Source: Brasilonema angustatum HA4187-MV1 (GTDB lineage Bacteria > Cyanobacteriota > Cyanobacteriia > Cyanobacteriales > Nostocaceae). From it: a stretch of 64,000 nucleotides of DNA. The DNA is taken from positions 62,001-126,000 of the forward strand of contig JAHHGV010000015.1 of NCBI GenBank assembly GCA_019359695.1, written 5' to 3'. The translations under genes and the position numbers were made by a program. Positions 56,306 through 64,000 of the stretch are shown one piece after another. The notes under the pieces were generated by a model. The model did no database searches. It was not told the DNA's origin and saw only the letters and a program-made list of their open reading frames with translations. The first letter of the stretch is position 1. The number at the start of each line of letters is the position of its first letter.

Positions 56306-57310
56306 ATGAAAATCGTATTCTTTGGCACTCCTAGTTTTGCTGTACCAACTCTGGAAAAACTACTGAATCATCCAGAATTTGATGTCTTGGCAGTTGTAAC
56401 ACAGCCTGATAAACGTCGGGGACGTGGAAATCAACTGATACCCTCACCAGTAAAAGCTGTCGCCACCTCTGCTAATGTCCCTGTATGGCAACCTCAGCGG
56501 GTGAAAAAAGACATTGAAACTTTAACGAAACTCAAAGACTCAGACGCTGATGTGTTTGTCGTCGTTGCCTATGGGCAAATTCTCTCTCAAGAAATTTTAG
56601 ATATGCCTAAATTGGGTTGTGTTAATGTGCATGGCTCAATTTTACCTAAGTATCGAGGTGCTGCTCCGATTCAGTGGTGTTTGTATAACAGCGAGATTGC
56701 AACCGGTATCACAACAATGTTAATGGATGCAGGAATGGATACTGGTGCAATGCTTCTCAAAGCCACAACACCGATAGAATTACTAGATAATGCTCATAAT
56801 TTGGCAGAAAAACTTGCGGTTTTGGGTGCAGATTTGTTGGTAGAGACTTTGTGCAAGCTGGAACACCAGGAAATTCAGCCAATTCCTCAAGATAATTCTC
56901 AAGCGACTTATGCGCCTTTGATTAAGAAAGAGGATTATCAATTAGATTGGTCAAAGAGCGCTATACAATTACACAATCAAATCAGAGGGTTTTTTCCAGA
57001 CTGTATCACTACCTTCCGCAACCAACCACTGAAAATTACTGCCACTGCTCCCCTTGATGATGCTGATGGTTATGAACTACCAGCAGATCTCCAAGACATA
57101 ATGCATCAATTACCTAATTTGTCAACTGTATCGGGTAGTCCAGGGGAAGTTGTAAGCATCATCAAGGGGATGGGAGCAATTGTCCAAACTGGAAAGGGTT
57201 TATTGCTCTTGCGAGAAGTTCAAAGTGCAGGCAAACGTCCCCAGTCAGGATGGGATTTTGTTAATGGTTCGCGTTTAGCTGTGACAGAGGTATTTGGGAA
57301 TGCTGAGTGA
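56306..57310 (+). CDS. fmt: Methionyl-tRNA formyltransferase
   Basis: Adds a formyl group from 10-formyl-THF to Met-tRNA(fMet), required for normal translation initiation. The 334-residue protein starts [19 protein letters not shown], contains [12 protein letters not shown] in the flexible tRNA-binding loop, then the active-site block [19 protein letters not shown] with the catalytic Asn/His/Asp set, and [15 protein letters not shown]. The C-terminal OB-like domain (about 215-334) binds tRNA. The def gene is not adjacent. It converges on the DUF6464 gene. Confidence 0.96.
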   Translation: MKIVFFGTPSFAVPTLEKLLNHPEFDVLAVVTQPDKRRGRGNQLIPSPVKAVATSANVPVWQPQRVKKDIETLTKLKDSDADVFVVVAYGQILSQEILDMPKLGCVNVHGSILPKYRGAAPIQWCLYNSEIATGITTMLMDAGMDTGAMLLKATTPIELLDNAHNLAEKLAVLGADLLVETLCKLEHQEIQPIPQDNSQATYAPLIKKEDYQLDWSKSAIQLHNQIRGFFPDCITTFRNQPLKITATAPLDDADGYELPADLQDIMHQLPNLSTVSGSPGEVVSIIKGMGAIVQTGKGLLLLREVQSAGKRPQSGWDFVNGSRLAVTEVFGNAE

Positions 57311-57356
57311 TGAGTGATGAGTGATTGTTTCCAAATTTCCTTTATTTTTCTCAGCA

Positions 57357-57710
57357 CTAAGCACTCTCGTAGTAGCGGCATGTTTCACATGGTCCATCTG
57401 GGTTAACCGCACAGCGCATGATTTCTGAACAAGCATTGTAGCGGCAGGTGGCATCGCCGATCACCCAGCGTCCTGCTACAAGACTTTTTTCACTTGGTCT
57501 TATAGCGGACTGTACGTATAAAGCAATTTTTTGCAAACGATAGCGCCCTGCCTTGAATTGATAACGGTGGCGGCGCTCTAAAACTGCATATGTTTTGCCT
57601 TCAAAGTCAAGATAATTTCCAGGTTGTGGTGCCCAATCAAGTTTCATACTCCCGAGGGACTGACGCGAATGCGTCAGAATCACCTCAGTTGGTAGAGAAT
57701 CTGGTTCCAT
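57357..57710 (-). CDS. DUF6464 family Cys-rich small protein
   Basis: A 117-residue cyanobacterial protein. The N-terminal 75 residues form a beta-rich part (PQPGNYLDFEGKTYAVLERR and HRYQFKAGRYRLQKIALYVQ). The C-terminus is Cys-rich: DATCRYNACSEIMRCAVNPD then GPCETCRYYE, giving C-x4-C-x5-C-x7-C-x2-C, which could bind zinc or an iron-sulfur cluster. I recognise it as the family called DUF6464, of unknown role. It is monocistronic and convergent with fmt. Confidence 0.7.
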   Translation of the reverse strand: MEPDSLPTEVILTHSRQSLGSMKLDWAPQPGNYLDFEGKTYAVLERRHRYQFKAGRYRLQKIALYVQSAIRPSEKSLVAGRWVIGDATCRYNACSEIMRCAVNPDGPCETCRYYESA

Positions 57711-58103
57711 AAGCTTTGTGTAATGTGATTTACATTAATAGGATGTTAACGCACCTGCCTGTGTTGACTTGGATAGTTTATGCTATTGTTAACTATTTGC
57801 TAATATTTTTTAAAACACTCACACATAGAAGCTGTGAGATTCATGCATAGAAGCGTATGGGCTTATTAAACAGGACTTACGCAAACAAACCCGGTTCATA
57901 CCAAAAATCCTATGTTTCGCAAGCAAATACGAACGGAGAAATCGGTTTGGTGGCAAATGGTGCGTAAGTCCTATTAAAAACTCAACTCCCTTCTTTTCTC
58001 AGGAGGGGAGATGTCAAACCATGAAGTAAGATTTTACTAGCTCATGTTTTCTCATGTTTTAGCAGTTTGAGATTCCAAGCTAAAAAGTATTCAAAGTTAC
58101 AAA
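57711..58103. other. Spacer with MITE-like element between divergent genes
   Basis: About 390 bp holding the element at 57872-57972. Promoters of both divergent genes should flank it: around 57720-57800 for the DUF6464 gene and 58000-58090 for the rightward gene. No other feature seen. Confidence 0.5.
57872..57972. repeat. MITE-like element, AGGACTTACGCA family (copy 3)
   Basis: AGGACTTACGCA (57872-57883) and TGCGTAAGTCCT (57961-57972) are perfect inverted termini of a 101-bp element. The interior has no resemblance to copies 1 and 2 beyond the ends. Confidence 0.85.
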
Positions 58104-58508
58104 ATGCCTCGTATTGATTCTCAAAACCAGAAAACCTTTACTTATTCTCGCAGCACCCTAGAACGAGCCGAACGAGCCTTAGTGTGTTCTCCCTTCAATC
58201 CTTGCTTGTTTGAAACAATGCGCTCTCGTCGAGTAGCATTAAGTGAAATGACTGCTAGTGCTGGTGTGCAAAATGGCTACACTAAACATTCTATCTCCGA
58301 GTTAGTAGCAGATAATGCACTTGTGTGGCTGATCCAAGTGGGTGTTCTGCGGCGCGAAGTAGATGGTCAAGGAATTACAGATAGTTTTCGCCTCACTCCT
58401 GTTGGTCGTCAGATAGTAGAACAATTTCAAACAAAATCTTGGCGGGCTCCTACATTGAGTGATAACCTATACAATGCTGTTATTCGTTGGTTTAGGTTAC
58501 CCTTTTAG
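58104..58508 (+). CDS. Small conserved protein, winged-helix-like
   Basis: A 134-residue protein that looks like a conserved cyanobacterial family, whose name I cannot give with certainty. The order of predicted helices and strands in residues 15-120 (STLERAERALVCSPFNPCLF, then RVALSEMTASAGV, ALVWLIQVGVLRRE, GITDSFRLTPVGRQIVEQF) resembles a winged-helix fold: the FRLTPVG block is a typical wing. There is no membrane segment. It lies 66 bp upstream of cobQ in the same direction, so it might be co-transcribed with it. DNA binding is inferred from shape only. Confidence 0.6.
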   Translation: MPRIDSQNQKTFTYSRSTLERAERALVCSPFNPCLFETMRSRRVALSEMTASAGVQNGYTKHSISELVADNALVWLIQVGVLRREVDGQGITDSFRLTPVGRQIVEQFQTKSWRAPTLSDNLYNAVIRWFRLPF

Positions 58509-58574
58509 AATTAAGAGTATATAGCGGTTCTCATTTATATACCGAATTAAGCGGGGGTCTCCTGGAGGTTTGAA

Positions 58575-60053
58575 ATGAAAGCAATTATGATAGTGGGAAC
58601 AACATCCCACGCCGGGAAATCACTGTTAACGGCAGCTATTTGTCGTATACTATCGCGTCGTGGCTGGCGAGTGGCTCCCTTCAAAGGTCAAAATATGGCT
58701 TTAAATGCTTATGTGACCGCAAATGGTGGAGAAATTGGCTACGCCCAGGCGGTACAAGCTTGGGCTGCGGGAGTTATTCCTTGGGTAGAAATGAATCCTA
58801 TTTTACTCAAACCACAAGGAGATATGACTTCTCAAGTCATAATCAAGGGAAAACCTATGGGTAGAGTCGGCGCTGTAGAGTACTACGAACAATATTTTGA
58901 GCTAGGGTGGCGGGCAATTGAAGAATCTCTACAGCATTTGAGTACAGAATTTGATTTGTTGGTTTGCGAAGGTGCTGGTAGCCCTGCGGAGATTAACATC
59001 AAGCACCGAGATTTAACCAATATGCGGGTAGCAAAATACTTGAATGCATCAACTCTATTGGTTGTTGATATTGATAGAGGTGGTGCTTTTGCCCATATCA
59101 TAGGAACCCTGGAGTTACTCGAACCAGAAGAACGTGCTTTAATTCGCGGTATTGTAATTAATAAATTCCGTGGACAGCGATCGCTCCTAGAACCCGGAAT
59201 AAAATGGTTGGAAGAACGCACTGGTATTCCTGTTGTCGGTGTTATCCCTTACTTGGAAGAGTTATATCCTGCGGAAGATTCCCTCGACCTGTTAGAACGG
59301 AGAGTACAAAAGATACAAACTGAACTCAGTATTAGTGTGATTCGCTTACCGAGAATTTCTAACTTTACTGACTTTGATCCACTAGAATCAGAACCTACAG
59401 TAGGGGTAAAATATATTAGTCCCAAGCAAGAATTGGGACATCCTGATGCACTGATTATTCCTGGTACAAAAACAACAATTCCTGACTTGATATTGCTGCA
59501 AAAAAGTGGTATGGCAGAAGCAATTCAACACTATGCAGCAGCAGGCGGTACAGTTTTGGGTATCTGTGGTGGGTACCAAATATTAGGTCAGATGATAGCC
59601 GATCCAGAGGGACTTGAAGGACAAGCAGGCAGATATCAAGGATTAGGGTTATTACCGATAAAAACTGTGATCACAGGACAGAAAGTCGCTCGTCAACGCC
59701 AAGTCAACTCGCATTTTCCACAAATGGGCTTACCTGTGATCGGATTTGAAATTCATCAAGGGCGATCGCGTATAGAAATTCCTCCAACAGAAACCGAAAA
59801 CTACCATACTTTATTCGATGATGCTAATTTAGGTTTGGTGGATAATTGCTTATCGGTCTGGGGTACTTATCTCCACGGTATTTTTGACAATGGTCCTTGG
59901 AGACGTGCTTGGTTAAATCGTCTACGTCAACAGCGGGGTTTAAAATCTTTGCCAACAGGAGTTGCCAATTACCGGGAACAAAGAGAGCATATTTTAGACT
60001 CTGTCGCTGCTGAAGTTGAACGCCATTTGGACTTAACACCGTTTTTACCTTGA
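58575..60053 (+). CDS. cobQ: Cobyric acid synthase
   Basis: ATP-dependent amidotransferase that amidates four carboxylates of adenosylcobyrinic acid diamide to give cobyric acid in cobalamin synthesis. The 492-residue length is normal. N-terminal P-loop GTTSHAGKSLLTAAICRIL is followed by PFKGQNMALNAYVT; CEGAGSPAEINI is the characteristic metal/phosphate block. The glutamine amidotransferase domain has the Cys nucleophile in VLGICGGYQ (about residue 331) and a histidine in GTYLHGIFDN. A ribosome site TGGAGG precedes the ATG. The ferredoxin gene follows 11 bp later. No cobalamin riboswitch was recognised upstream. Confidence 0.96.
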   Translation: MKAIMIVGTTSHAGKSLLTAAICRILSRRGWRVAPFKGQNMALNAYVTANGGEIGYAQAVQAWAAGVIPWVEMNPILLKPQGDMTSQVIIKGKPMGRVGAVEYYEQYFELGWRAIEESLQHLSTEFDLLVCEGAGSPAEINIKHRDLTNMRVAKYLNASTLLVVDIDRGGAFAHIIGTLELLEPEERALIRGIVINKFRGQRSLLEPGIKWLEERTGIPVVGVIPYLEELYPAEDSLDLLERRVQKIQTELSISVIRLPRISNFTDFDPLESEPTVGVKYISPKQELGHPDALIIPGTKTTIPDLILLQKSGMAEAIQHYAAAGGTVLGICGGYQILGQMIADPEGLEGQAGRYQGLGLLPIKTVITGQKVARQRQVNSHFPQMGLPVIGFEIHQGRSRIEIPPTETENYHTLFDDANLGLVDNCLSVWGTYLHGIFDNGPWRRAWLNRLRQQRGLKSLPTGVANYREQREHILDSVAAEVERHLDLTPFLP

Positions 60054-60064
60054 GGGTAGTTTTC

Positions 60065-60304
60065 ATGACTGTTCGCGTCCGCTTCCTACCAGATGATGTT
60101 ACAGTTGATGCTGAAGTGGGAGAACCCCTGCTCGACGTAGCAGACCGAGCGGGTGTGTTTATTCCCACTGGGTGTCTAATGGGATCATGTCACGCTTGCA
60201 GTGTGGAAGTTGAGGATGGACACACCATTCGTGCCTGCATTACAGCAGTACCGCCAAGACGCGAAGAGTTGACGATAAATTTGTTTAGTGACCCAACTTG
60301 GTGA
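60065..60304 (+). CDS. Small 2Fe-2S ferredoxin-like protein
   Basis: A 79-residue protein from the ATG at 60065. Four cysteines form C-x4-C-x2-C-x12-C (Cys37, 42, 45, 58) in TGCLMGSCHACSVEV and RACITA, the plant-type 2Fe-2S ferredoxin pattern with a short last spacing. This matches the shortened single-domain ferredoxins in cyanobacteria rather than the photosynthetic ferredoxin, whose fourth Cys is about 29 residues further. It is 11 bp after cobQ and shares its GAGGGTAG region as ribosome site, so translation is probably coupled. A role as electron donor in cobalamin-related or other metabolism is only suggested by position. Confidence 0.82.
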   Translation: MTVRVRFLPDDVTVDAEVGEPLLDVADRAGVFIPTGCLMGSCHACSVEVEDGHTIRACITAVPPRREELTINLFSDPTW

Positions 60305-60331
60305 TTGAAATAATAGCTAATAATAGCTATT

Positions 60332-60370
60332 AGTTAGGAGTTATAAGTTTTGAACTGATCACTCCTAACT
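60332..60370 (+). terminator. Hairpin after the ferredoxin gene
   Basis: AGTTAGGAGT (60332-60341) and ACTCCTAACT (60361-60370) form a 10-bp stem with a 19-nt loop, 27 bp after the stop codon. The downstream T-run is weak (CTTGTGT). Confidence 0.4.
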
Positions 60371-60485
60371 CTTGTGTCCTATCCTCATTAGCGATCGCCG
60401 TGGAGTAACGATCAATCTCCGAAAATTTGCTAGGTTATCATCAAATAAGTGATATCCTCTAGCAGAACAAAACATATAGCGAATC

Positions 60486-60962
60486 ATGAATATAGATGAG
60501 ATTAAGGCAATTTTAAAAAAATTTGCTAGTAGTATGATGGGCTTTCAGGGTACAGCACTCGTGAATTCTGAGGGTAAGCCGATCACAACAATTGGGATGA
60601 ATGATGATTCCGCATTGATTATGGCGGGAACAATGATTTATTTGGCTAACCGCACCCGTAAGGAAGTGCAATGGGAGGGGATTGAGCAGATTTCGGTTAA
60701 AGGTGCAGACGGTTATGTGATTTTAACCACCTGTAGCCCTGATGTTTTCTTACTAGTCATTGCCAGTAATATTCCAGAAGGGATGCTACTTGTAGATATC
60801 AATCGCACTGTAGAGAAGTTGAACGCTGTACTCAAAGATGAGGAGTCTCAGAGCACAGACTCGAATCAGACAAAATTGCAAGAATCTGTATCAAAACTTA
60901 CTAATAAGCCTGGTAAATTTTCCAATCCTTTAATGTATAGAGGAAGTAAGATACCTGAGTAA
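60486..60962 (+). CDS. Roadblock/LC7 domain protein
   Basis: A 158-residue protein. Residues about 1-120 show the roadblock/LC7 fold: IKAILKKFASSMMGFQGTAL then VNSEGKPITTIGM, ALIMAGTMIYLANRTRKEV, ISVKGADGYVILTTC and VFLLVIASNIPEGMLLVDIN. Such proteins, for example MglB, serve as GTPase-activating or scaffold partners of small Ras-like GTPases. The C-terminal 40 residues are polar and probably unstructured. A gene for a GTPase-containing protein lies 1.5 kb away on the other strand, so a functional link is conceivable but not shown. Stops of this gene and amt are only 14 bp apart. Confidence 0.82.
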   Translation: MNIDEIKAILKKFASSMMGFQGTALVNSEGKPITTIGMNDDSALIMAGTMIYLANRTRKEVQWEGIEQISVKGADGYVILTTCSPDVFLLVIASNIPEGMLLVDINRTVEKLNAVLKDEESQSTDSNQTKLQESVSKLTNKPGKFSNPLMYRGSKIPE

Positions 60963-60976
60963 GCAGTGAAGATTTG

Positions 60977-62458
60977 CTATACCTGTTTTTTCTCAAATCC
61001 GTGGTAACCATCCATGTCATGCTCACTAATATCCAAACCATCAAGTTCTGCTTGGGCTGAAACTCGCAGACCAACTATAGCTTGAATTCCCGACCAAGCA
61101 AGCCAGGAGAACACAAACGTGAAAATACCCACTGAGATAATACCAAGTAACTGAATCAATAATTGTTCTAAACCCCCACCATAGAATAATCCTGGTTTTG
61201 GACCAGGCGCGAATAGCACAGCATTACTGCGTAGTTTATCTTCTATACCGACGCTAAATAAGCCCACAGCTAATGTTCCCCAGATACCATTGACAAGGTG
61301 AACTGAGATAGCACCCACTGGGTCATCAATTTTTAAGTTTGCGTCTATAAAAAGTACTGAGAAGAACACAAGGATTCCTGCAATCAGACCAATCCAAAAC
61401 GCACTGCGAATGCTAACGAAGGCAGAGGAAGCTGTAATGGATACCAAACCTGCCAAGACTCCATTGAGGATCATGCTAAGTTCAGGTTTACCAAAGCGCC
61501 TCCAGGAAATCAGGGTTGCTGCAATACCACCCGTTGCAGCTGCCATGTTGGTTGTGAGGAAAATATGAGCGATCGCACCAGGATCAGCTTTGAGCGTTGA
61601 GCCTGCATTAAAGCCAAACCAACCCAACCAAAGAATAAAGCCCCCCAGAGTAGCCATACTCTGATTATGCCCAGGCATGGCAATGTTGCTACCGTTTTTT
61701 AGATAGCGATAAATCGGTGCACCACGTGATTCAAGTTTGTACAACCGTGGTCCCAACAGCCAAGCTCCCACTAAAGCCGCCCAACCACCAACCGAATGAA
61801 CCACAGTCGAACCAGCAAAATCGTAGAAGCCTAATTTGGCTAGCCAACCACCTCCCCAAATCCAGTGACCAGTAATTGGGTAGGAAATAGCAATCAGTAA
61901 AAAGCCAAAGATAAAAAATGCAATAAACTTAATCCGTTCAGCAACCGCTCCAGTAAAAATAGTTCCTGCGGTGCCTGCAAAAACGAGTTGAAAGAAAAAT
62001 AGAGCTGACTGAGGTACATCAGACTTGAGGGATTTAAACATCTGTTGGTCTGTTCCATCAAAAAACCAACCTTTTGTTCCAAACAATGGGTTTGTGTTGT
62101 CCCCAAACATAAGCGCACAGCCAATTACCCAGAAAGCCACTGTTGCCAGTGCAAATATAATGAAGTTTTGAGCTAATATATTGACGGCATTCTTGTGGCG
62201 ACACAAGCCTGTTTCCAACATTGCAAAGCCAGCATTCATAAAGAACACTAAACAGGCAGTGAACAGCACCCATACCGTGTCCACAGCCACTTGTAAGTTT
62301 AGAGAGGGTTGTACTGGGGATGTGGAAGTTTGGGCAACTGCAGCGTAATTCAAAATCAGCACAATGATAGCTGCCAAGGGTAAGCTGAATTTCCAATTCA
62401 GTGACAGCCAGCTTTTTTTGCACTTTAATTCTTTGAGTTTTGGTTTGTCTAATTTCAT
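60977..62458 (-). CDS. amt: Ammonium transporter
   Basis: A 493-residue Amt/Rh family channel for ammonium uptake across the plasma membrane. After a hydrophobic leader (about 20-43), eleven membrane helices follow. The two pore histidines are in ITGHWIWGGGW and SVHLVNGIWGTL, matching His168 and His318 of E. coli AmtB. The motif FNAGSTLKADPGAIAHIFLTTNMAA is also conserved. The cytoplasmic tail ends GLDISEHDMDGYHGFEKK and resembles the usual GLD..EHG..AY regulatory tail contacted by PII, with Asp for Gly. The start lies 13 bp after the kinase-GTPase stop, and the ribosome site is weak, so transcription may read through from that gene. Confidence 0.93.
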   Translation of the reverse strand: MKLDKPKLKELKCKKSWLSLNWKFSLPLAAIIVLILNYAAVAQTSTSPVQPSLNLQVAVDTVWVLFTACLVFFMNAGFAMLETGLCRHKNAVNILAQNFIIFALATVAFWVIGCALMFGDNTNPLFGTKGWFFDGTDQQMFKSLKSDVPQSALFFFQLVFAGTAGTIFTGAVAERIKFIAFFIFGFLLIAISYPITGHWIWGGGWLAKLGFYDFAGSTVVHSVGGWAALVGAWLLGPRLYKLESRGAPIYRYLKNGSNIAMPGHNQSMATLGGFILWLGWFGFNAGSTLKADPGAIAHIFLTTNMAAATGGIAATLISWRRFGKPELSMILNGVLAGLVSITASSAFVSIRSAFWIGLIAGILVFFSVLFIDANLKIDDPVGAISVHLVNGIWGTLAVGLFSVGIEDKLRSNAVLFAPGPKPGLFYGGGLEQLLIQLLGIISVGIFTFVFSWLAWSGIQAIVGLRVSAQAELDGLDISEHDMDGYHGFEKKQV

Positions 62459-62471
62459 ATTCTGTCAAGTT

Positions 62472-64000
62472 TCACAATATATCATCCTTATCATCCTCAT
62501 ACATACGTGGCAAGCCGTAGCGCTCATACAGTTCTTGATCTATCTCTCGCAGTTTGCTCACTACTTTGTTAGTTCCTCCCTTGAGTGCTTCTTGAAATTC
62601 TGGTTCTCGTCGTTCTTTTTCTTGGACAAAAGCCTGCTGGGCTTGTTCAATAGTGCTGTCTTGCTCAATAAAGTAGCGAATCGCCGCTTCACCAATTGCC
62701 AATGTCGTAGACAAAGGTGATTTCATATCAGCTTGTTGAACACCTAATTGTCTTAATAATTTTTCCGCTTCATTGCTTTGATCTGCGTTAGTAGCAATTT
62801 GGGCAATCATACTGACCAAGCGACTTTGTATGGACAATACTCCCTTTTCGTTACCAAAAGGAAACCAACCAGTAAGAAATGCCAAACATGCTGCGACAAA
62901 TGTATAGTCCCGAGCAACAGCTTTTTTGAGTGCGATCGCAGCGGTTGCTCCTCCAAAGCCCTGTTTACCGGCTTCGTCAGGAATACACTTATATATTCGT
63001 AGAGCGAGTTCTTCTATGTTGTACCGTTTATCGTCGTATTCATCCCATAAAGTACAAATATAAACATAAATTGAACTCAGAGTTTTGTACTCGGTGATTC
63101 TCGCCATAACGCAATCACGAATATTTGCTTCCTTTGCTTGCTGTCTGGCTGTTTTGAATTTAGTGTCACGAATTTGGGAGTCAAAAACGTTGTAGGGCGG
63201 ATTCCACTCTGAGGTAGGTTGAATTCGATCAATCTTATTTAAAACCAAAATAACTGGTAGTTCAATTCCATGTTTTCGCTTGTGCGTTGATTTCAGTTCA
63301 GTGAGAAAATCAATATCGCTAGGCACATATGCTCGCTCATCAGCTGGAATCACAAATAACAGGATGTCTACTTTGTTTTGGACGACATCGTTAATGGCTT
63401 GTTCAAAGGCTGCATGATCGCGTGAGTCACCTACACCACGTGAGTCTACAAATCTTAATTTCCACCCATTGCGCTCATAATCGTATATTTCAGTAATTTG
63501 TGTTGTTGCTTTGGCTAAACCAATCTCGGTAACACTCCGTCCTAAAATGGCATTAATCAGAGATGATTTACCCGCTCCAGAACGCCCGTAAAGAGCTATT
63601 TTAGGAATTCTACTTTGCTTGGCCAACCGCTGAAGTTTATTTTTGAGAATTTGTTCAGTAAAAAATTTTAGCGGTTGAGGCAGTTGTGACAAACTTGAAT
63701 GAATTGATGACTCTATAGCTTGCATCAATTCATCAGTTTCGCGACTAATCTTTTCTAGTCTTTGCAAAATAAGCCGCGTATTTTCAGGTCTGTGATTTGG
63801 AGACAAAGCCATCAGGGAATCAATTAAATCTGCCAATGGCTTTGAGATCCCAGGAGCGCTATCTCGCCAAATCAACTGACCTGTTGTCGAATCCTCAGCA
63901 AATGCACTTGGAGGGTAGCCCGTTATTAAGTTGACAAATGTCCGTCCTAGTGCATAAAAATCTGATTGCTTGACAGCTTTGCCTTTGATTTGTTCTGGCG
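62472..64000 (-). CDS. Fused Ser/Thr protein kinase (C-lobe) and P-loop GTPase, 5' part outside the window
   Basis: The frame is open from the stop at 62472 to the right edge; the visible part has 508 residues. The first about 75 are the end of a Hanks-type kinase: PEQIKGKAVKQSDFYALGRT (subdomains VIII-IX), LITGYPPSAF and RPEN (subdomain XI). A helical linker follows, then a GTPase: G1 GRSGAGKSSLINA, G2 Thr region KATTQITE, G3 FVDSRGVGD and G4 LNKID. The rest has a hydrophobic region (TFVAACLAFLTGWFPFG) and a helical tail. The TTG at 63875 is not a real start, because the kinase motif lies upstream of it. The gene probably runs into amt; substrates unknown. Confidence 0.8.
   Translation of the reverse strand, partial: PEQIKGKAVKQSDFYALGRTFVNLITGYPPSAFAEDSTTGQLIWRDSAPGISKPLADLIDSLMALSPNHRPENTRLILQRLEKISRETDELMQAIESSIHSSLSQLPQPLKFFTEQILKNKLQRLAKQSRIPKIALYGRSGAGKSSLINAILGRSVTEIGLAKATTQITEIYDYERNGWKLRFVDSRGVGDSRDHAAFEQAINDVVQNKVDILLFVIPADERAYVPSDIDFLTELKSTHKRKHGIELPVILVLNKIDRIQPTSEWNPPYNVFDSQIRDTKFKTARQQAKEANIRDCVMARITEYKTLSSIYVYICTLWDEYDDKRYNIEELALRIYKCIPDEAGKQGFGGATAAIALKKAVARDYTFVAACLAFLTGWFPFGNEKGVLSIQSRLVSMIAQIATNADQSNEAEKLLRQLGVQQADMKSPLSTTLAIGEAAIRYFIEQDSTIEQAQQAFVQEKERREPEFQEALKGGTNKVVSKLREIDQELYERYGLPRMYEDDKDDIL

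Noticed and set aside
63872-63875. TTG at 63875 as start of the GTPase gene
   Set aside because: Kinase motifs (PEQIKG, SDFYALG) lie upstream in the same open frame, so the gene begins beyond the right edge.
1-64000. tRNA, rRNA, riboswitch or CRISPR features
   Set aside because: I looked for T-loop words, direct-repeat arrays and known riboswitch cores, for instance upstream of cobQ, and saw none; short structured RNAs could still be missed by eye.

Overview
The window is chromosomal DNA from a cyanobacterium, most probably a filamentous member of the Nostocales of the Scytonema, Tolypothrix or Brasilonema kind. This is inferred from the frequent GCGATCGC (HIP1) octamers, cyanobacterial-type families (DUF3153 lipoprotein, DUF6464, GAF-rich chemoreceptor, cyanobacterial AspS, SpeA and CobQ), long intergenic spacers filled with palindromes, and several families of small inverted-repeat elements. 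No rRNA, tRNA or CRISPR array was seen, and no intact transposase.

Region 1 (1-26.5 kb) is mostly housekeeping and single genes: a partial DUF1345 gene at the left edge, a TerC membrane protein, ndk, speA, a sugar-phosphate nucleotidyltransferase, scpA, a LapA-like protein, an AI-2E transporter, and pdxH coupled to a secreted cyclase-family protein. A two-gene RiPP locus follows: a short precursor with TTxxxxEE motifs and an ATP-grasp enzyme, i.e. a plesiocin-type graspetide. Next come a DUF3153/TPR pair, a very large PixJ-like chemoreceptor whose second GAF domain carries two cysteines expected of a DXCF cyanobacteriochrome, a two-domain VOC protein, YdcF, DUF1838, an AbrB-type permease, a coiled-coil protein, and aspS.

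Region 2 (26.5-28.9 kb) is a gene-poor spacer with repeat debris and a possible insertion-sequence end. Region 3 (28.9-53.7 kb) is one co-directional exopolysaccharide locus of 19 genes plus one gene remnant: a small Cys-rich protein, a Wzc-type tyrosine autokinase, a PglK/HepA-like ABC flippase, a cupin and PLP aminotransferase (amino-sugar synthesis), methyltransferases, a glycosyltransferase-methyltransferase fusion, a NodB deacetylase, GT2, GT4 and WecG glycosyltransferases, a duplicated pair of HlpA-like transferases with a GT8 stub between them, a Wzy-type polymerase, a GH10 glycanase and a WbaP-type initiating sugar-phosphate transferase. Together these provide initiation, assembly, flipping, polymerisation, length control and trimming; an outer-membrane exporter is not in the window.

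Region 4 (53.9-64 kb) carries an unknown exported protein, fmt, a DUF6464 protein, a small conserved protein, cobQ with a small 2Fe-2S ferredoxin, a roadblock/LC7 protein, an ammonium transporter, and the 3' part of a fused Ser/Thr kinase-GTPase gene that ends 13 bp before the transporter start and runs off the right edge.

The items most worth pursuing are the graspetide locus, the dual-cysteine chemoreceptor, the kinase-GTPase/amt pairing, the Lys-to-Arg change in the autokinase P-loop, the GT8 stub, and the families of inverted-repeat elements.
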